DNA of 9,161 nucleotides from an uncultured Porphyromonadaceae bacterium (GTDB taxonomy: Bacteria > Bacteroidota > Bacteroidia > Bacteroidales > Muribaculaceae). Under the pieces are notes generated by a model. It saw only the letters and a list, made by a program, of their open reading frames with translations. It had not been told where the DNA came from and did not search any database. The translations under genes and the position numbers were made by a program. The DNA lies in NCBI GenBank assembly GCA_947176545.1, contig CAMWRB010000035.1, forward strand, positions 1-9,161. The letters run 5' to 3'. Of the stretch, positions 6,341 to 9,161 are shown in pieces; the first letter of the stretch is position 1; each line of letters begins with the position of its first letter.

Positions 6341-7141
6341 GCGATGCAGATGTCGCGGAGAGAGAACTGACACCGCGGCATACAACGTCACGAGCAGCAG
6401 AACGATGGTTGCCGAGGCGGGCACGTTGAGCAGGTACGCAAGCCAAAGGCCGCCGACACACCCCGTCAGCGAGATGACACCGCTCATCAGCAGCAACGGA
6501 CGGTAACGGTAGGTGAAACGTTCGGCCACCATCTGAGGCAACGAAATGAGCGAAATGAGCAGCATGATGCCTATCATGCGGATAGTCAGCACTATAGCCA
6601 ATGCTACAAATATGGTCATCACGGTATTGATAAACCCGACAGGCAGGCGACGTGTGGAGGCGAAGTCCCGGTCGAATGAGATAATGTATATCAGGCGGTA
6701 GAAGATGGCGTAGAACAGGCCCAGGAGCAATGTGAAGCCTCCGTATATCCACAAATCGAAACGGGTGATGGTCAGCACATTGCCAAACAGGAAGGTGGTC
6801 AGCTCGGGAACGTAGCCCTCTGTCAGGGAGATGAAGAGGATACCTAATGCCATACCCAATGCCCATATGACCGCGATGGCGGAGTCACGACGCGCACCGC
6901 GACGTGAGATGGCCTCCACTCCCAATGAGCCGGCTACGGCAAATGCCGAGGCCATAAGCATAGGAGAAACACCTAAGTAATAACCGAGTCCCAGACCACC
7001 GAAACAGGCATGAGTGATGCCGCCGGATATGAACACCATCCGGCGCGTCACTATATACGTACCTATCATAGCCGATGCTATCGAGATTATCAATACACCG
7101 AGCAGTGCGTTCTGAAAAAAGGGATAATTCAGGATTTCCAT
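6305..7141 (-). CDS. Metal ABC transporter permease (ABC-3 family, zinc/manganese type)
   Basis: A 278-aa inner-membrane permease of the ZnuB/TroC/MntB type, which forms the channel for zinc, manganese or iron import with a partner ATPase and a solute-binding protein. About eight hydrophobic segments are visible, roughly at 10-31, 42-57, 58-75, 88-107, 129-154, 170-190, 190-204, 215-236 and 242-260, so the exact count is uncertain. Family hallmarks are GGITHACFGGLGLGYYLG (40-57) and LLISLISLPQMVAERF (194-209). The start is ATG at 7139-7141; an in-frame extension to 7471 only reads through the upstream gene in another frame. It lies 31 bp after the Sel1-repeat gene on the same strand and is probably co-transcribed. 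No ATPase or binding-protein gene is present in this window, so those partners must be elsewhere or beyond it. The last 36 bp overlap the convergent 154-aa gene. The metal cannot be read from the sequence. Confidence 0.92.
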   Translation of the reverse strand: MEILNYPFFQNALLGVLIISIASAMIGTYIVTRRMVFISGGITHACFGGLGLGYYLGVSPMLMASAFAVAGSLGVEAISRRGARRDSAIAVIWALGMALGILFISLTEGYVPELTTFLFGNVLTITRFDLWIYGGFTLLLGLFYAIFYRLIYIISFDRDFASTRRLPVGFINTVMTIFVALAIVLTIRMIGIMLLISLISLPQMVAERFTYRYRPLLLMSGVISLTGCVGGLWLAYLLNVPASATIVLLLVTLYAAVSVLSPRHLHRSKRGETTLGIQ

Positions 7142-7172
7142 CAACTCTGAATTTGTTTGATTGACATTTGGT

Positions 7173-8195
7173 CTAAAAGTTGAGAAGTCGCCGGTTGGCT
7201 GTTTCGGCATCGCTGATACCGTCGGCCGACGCGCGCTCAAACCATGAGCCGGCATCGTGAGGCAAGTTCGTATATAATGCCCGTACATCGTCCGAGAGGG
7301 TATCGAGAGAGTCCGGCAGTATCTCGAGCAGTTCCCCGATGATAAACATCGCCGGAGCATAGCCGGCTGCTGCCGAGCGGGCATACCAGTCGAGCGCATG
7401 CTGATGACTGTAGCCGACACCGAGACCACGCGTGTAGGCGTCACCCAACAAGGCCATCGCATGGCTGTCATTTTTCGTGGCTGCCATCTCGAAGAGTTTC
7501 ACACCCACCTCCGGCGCTCCCGATTTATAGAACTCAAGTCCCTCCCTGACCAAGGTCGAGGGGTCGGCTACACTCCATGCCTCCGTGTTGAGGTCATAGA
7601 GTTTGTAGGCCGAATCCGTGAGCCCGTTCTGCAACGACTGCCTGTACAGCGAGTCCGCCATATTCCTGTCCCGCTCCACTCCGGTTCCGTCACGATACAG
7701 GTCACCGAGCATACTCTGTGCCGTCGCGATTTCACCGTCGGCTGCGCGCTGCAGCCAGAAGGCGGCATTCTCATAATCGTGCACCACCCCCTCGCCGTAT
7801 ATGAGGAGATAACCGAGATTGCCGGCCGCCTTCAGATGTCCGGCGATGGCTGCCTGTTCAAGCCACGAGAGTCCCTCCTCTATATCACGCTCCACACCAT
7901 CCCCCTTGTACAGACGGTAGCCCAGCATATTCTGAGCCTCCTTGTGTCCACTCTGGGCCGCCAGACGGAGCATGCGTAATGCCGATACGCTGTCTGCCGC
8001 AATGCTGTCGTAGCCACGGTTATAGACTGTGTACATCTGATACTGGCTCTCCGCATCACCGGCTTCCGCCTGAGCGGAAATGCGACGCAACACCTCCCGA
8101 CGCTCCGACCCGGTCTGCGACCGGAGGGGGAAAAACATCATGCTCAACCCTATGAGGAGGAGTACCGGCATTAAATTATGGACTGATGACTTCAT
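7173..8195 (-). CDS. Exported Sel1-like repeat protein
   Basis: A 340-aa protein built of Sel1-like (tetratricopeptide-type) helical repeats, which serve as protein-protein interaction scaffolds. An N-terminal signal peptide is likely: a short charged start, a hydrophobic core at 8-22 and a probable cleavage around 26-28. There is no lipobox cysteine, so it is probably periplasmic and soluble. Typical repeat signatures are G-H-K-E-A-Q-N-M-L-G-Y (83-93) with Y-K-G-D-G-V-E-R-D (96-104), then A-A-G-N-L-G-Y-L with Y-G-E-G-V (123-137), then A-Q-S-M-L-G-D-L-Y-R-D-G-T-G-V (159-173). A later pair lies at about 245-260 and 278-290. The middle (about 193-227) is less regular. The ATG overlaps the stop of porX by 4 bp (ATGA), implying translational coupling. 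The metal permease follows 31 bp later. The binding partner is unknown. Confidence 0.9.
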   Translation of the reverse strand: MKSSVHNLMPVLLLIGLSMMFFPLRSQTGSERREVLRRISAQAEAGDAESQYQMYTVYNRGYDSIAADSVSALRMLRLAAQSGHKEAQNMLGYRLYKGDGVERDIEEGLSWLEQAAIAGHLKAAGNLGYLLIYGEGVVHDYENAAFWLQRAADGEIATAQSMLGDLYRDGTGVERDRNMADSLYRQSLQNGLTDSAYKLYDLNTEAWSVADPSTLVREGLEFYKSGAPEVGVKLFEMAATKNDSHAMALLGDAYTRGLGVGYSHQHALDWYARSAAAGYAPAMFIIGELLEILPDSLDTLSDDVRALYTNLPHDAGSWFERASADGISDAETANRRLLNF

Positions 8196-9161
8196 TTGGG
8201 TGAAAGTGTGACAATGGGCACTATCATCTCCTGAAGCGATATGCCGCCGTGCTGAAATGTACCCGTGTAGTATTGGACGTAATAGTTGTAGTTGTTAGGA
8301 TAGGAGAAGAAATCCTCGTTGCAGGCGAAGATATATGTGCTCGACAGATTGGGCGACGGCAGTCCGAAACGCTTCGGATTTTTAATCTCGTACACCTGCT
8401 TCTGATTGTAGTTGAGGTTTTTGCCGACCTTGTAGCGCAGGTTGGTATTGGTATTGCGGTCGCCGACTACCTTGATGGGATTGTCGACGCGTATGGTGCC
8501 GTGGTCGGTGGTGACGATGACCTTGTAGCCCTTTTCGGCCAGAGTCCGGAAGATGTCGACGGCCGATGAATGGCGAAACCATGATTCGGTCAGTGAACGG
8601 TAAGCGGCATCATTGTTGGCCAGTTCACGTATCATCTTCGACTCCGTACGCGCGTGTGACAGCATGTCGATAAAGTTGAGCACCAGCACACTGAGCTGAG
8701 TGTCCTTGAGGTGCGGCAGCTGACGTATGAACTTCTCTCCCCCCTGCGAATCGTTAATCTTGGTGTAGGAGAACTTATCCTTGCGGCGATAGCGTTCGAG
8801 CTGAGTGCGGATTAACTCGCTCTCGTGTACGTTCAGACCCTCGTCCTCATCCTCCTCGACCCAGTACTGAGGGTACATCGACGCTATCTTCTGGGGCATC
8901 AGTCCGGCGAAGATGGCATTGCGGGCATACTGTGTGGAGGTCGGCAGGATGGTCGTGTAGAGGTCTTCCTCCACGTTGAAATATTCCGTAAGCAACGGCT
9001 GTACGATACGCCATTGGTCCAGACGGAAATTATCTATCAGCACGAAGCAAACCTTCTCGCCGGCATCCAGCAGGGGGAAAACCTTATGCTTGAAGAGTTC
9101 ATTGCTCATCAGCGGGTGGTCATCGCCCGTGACCCACCCCTCATAATGTATCTTATACACA
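8192..9161 (-). CDS. porX: PorX, C-terminal PglZ domain (gene partial at window edge)
   Basis: 322 codons of a larger protein are visible. The first visible codon is GTG, internal rather than a start, and the N-terminal receiver domain expected for PorX lies outside. PorX is a response regulator that acts with the kinase PorY and with SigP to control type IX secretion genes in Porphyromonas gingivalis. Its output is an alkaline-phosphatase-fold PglZ domain. Metal and nucleophile positions typical of that fold are visible, numbered from the window edge: D43 in LIDNFRLDQW, T74-T76 in PTSTQYARNAIFAGLMP, D165 and H169 in FIDMLSHAR, D219-H220 in TTDHGTIR, and H304 in FQHGGIS. The domain thus looks catalytically intact. 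The assignment to PorX rather than a BREX-type PglZ rests on the compact domain, the closing HGGISLQEMIVPIV block and the lack of any BREX neighbours. The stop overlaps the next gene's start. Confidence 0.87.
   Translation of the reverse strand, partial: VYKIHYEGWVTGDDHPLMSNELFKHKVFPLLDAGEKVCFVLIDNFRLDQWRIVQPLLTEYFNVEEDLYTTILPTSTQYARNAIFAGLMPQKIASMYPQYWVEEDEDEGLNVHESELIRTQLERYRRKDKFSYTKINDSQGGEKFIRQLPHLKDTQLSVLVLNFIDMLSHARTESKMIRELANNDAAYRSLTESWFRHSSAVDIFRTLAEKGYKVIVTTDHGTIRVDNPIKVVGDRNTNTNLRYKVGKNLNYNQKQVYEIKNPKRFGLPSPNLSSTYIFACNEDFFSYPNNYNYYVQYYTGTFQHGGISLQEMIVPIVTLSPK

Noticed and set aside
7142..7471. N-terminal extension of the metal permease to 388 aa
   Set aside because: The added 110 residues are low-complexity, lie entirely over the Sel1-repeat gene in another frame and lack membrane segments. 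The family begins near the ATG at 7141.
8192..9161. PglZ protein as part of a BREX phage-defence system
   Set aside because: No BREX methylase, BrxC-like ATPase or other defence genes are adjacent. The domain layout and neighbours fit PorX instead.

Overview
The window looks like a chromosome segment from a member of the order Bacteroidales. The base composition (fairly GC-rich) and protein types suggest a gut lineage such as Muribaculaceae, but this is an inference. The supporting evidence is the last gene, which carries the C-terminal PglZ domain of PorX, the Bacteroidetes response regulator linked to type IX secretion. Two promoter elements of the Bacteroidetes TAnnTTTG type also point this way, and starts lack clear Shine-Dalgarno sequences. 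No rRNA, tRNA, CRISPR array or transposase was seen. Every gap between genes is shorter than 100 bases.

Region 1 (1-4046, + strand) is phage-derived. A partial promoter is followed by a 133-aa protein with a duplicated PAPxFY motif, a 691-aa terminase large subunit with all recognisable ATPase and nuclease residues, a spacer holding six 9-bp repeats, and a portal-like protein that stops early at 463 aa. No protease, major capsid protein, tail, integrase or lysis gene follows. This is an orphan DNA-packaging cassette, either a decayed prophage or something retained by the host.

Region 2 (4032-5779, - strand) holds two host-type genes that read as a unit: a radical SAM protein of the COG0731 type, then an S66-family LD-carboxypeptidase (ldcA). 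The 3' end of ldcA overlaps the 3' end of the truncated portal gene by 15 bp, and both proteins appear to lack their usual C-terminal ends. This looks like a recombination junction.

Region 3 (5790-6340, + strand) has a second, AT-rich block of 9-bp repeats, a promoter-like element close to the start codon, and a 154-aa protein. That protein weakly resembles small connector-type proteins of Bacteroidales prophages. If so, it is a second fragment of the same phage structural module, in the same orientation as region 1.

Region 4 (6305-9161, - strand) is a likely operon. It runs from porX (N-terminus beyond the window edge), through an exported Sel1-repeat protein coupled by a 4-bp ATGA overlap, to a metal-type (ABC-3) permease 31 bp further on. 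The permease overlaps the convergent 154-aa gene by 36 bp. Since the PglZ domain of PorX binds zinc, a zinc- or manganese-type permease in the same transcript is a noteworthy association.
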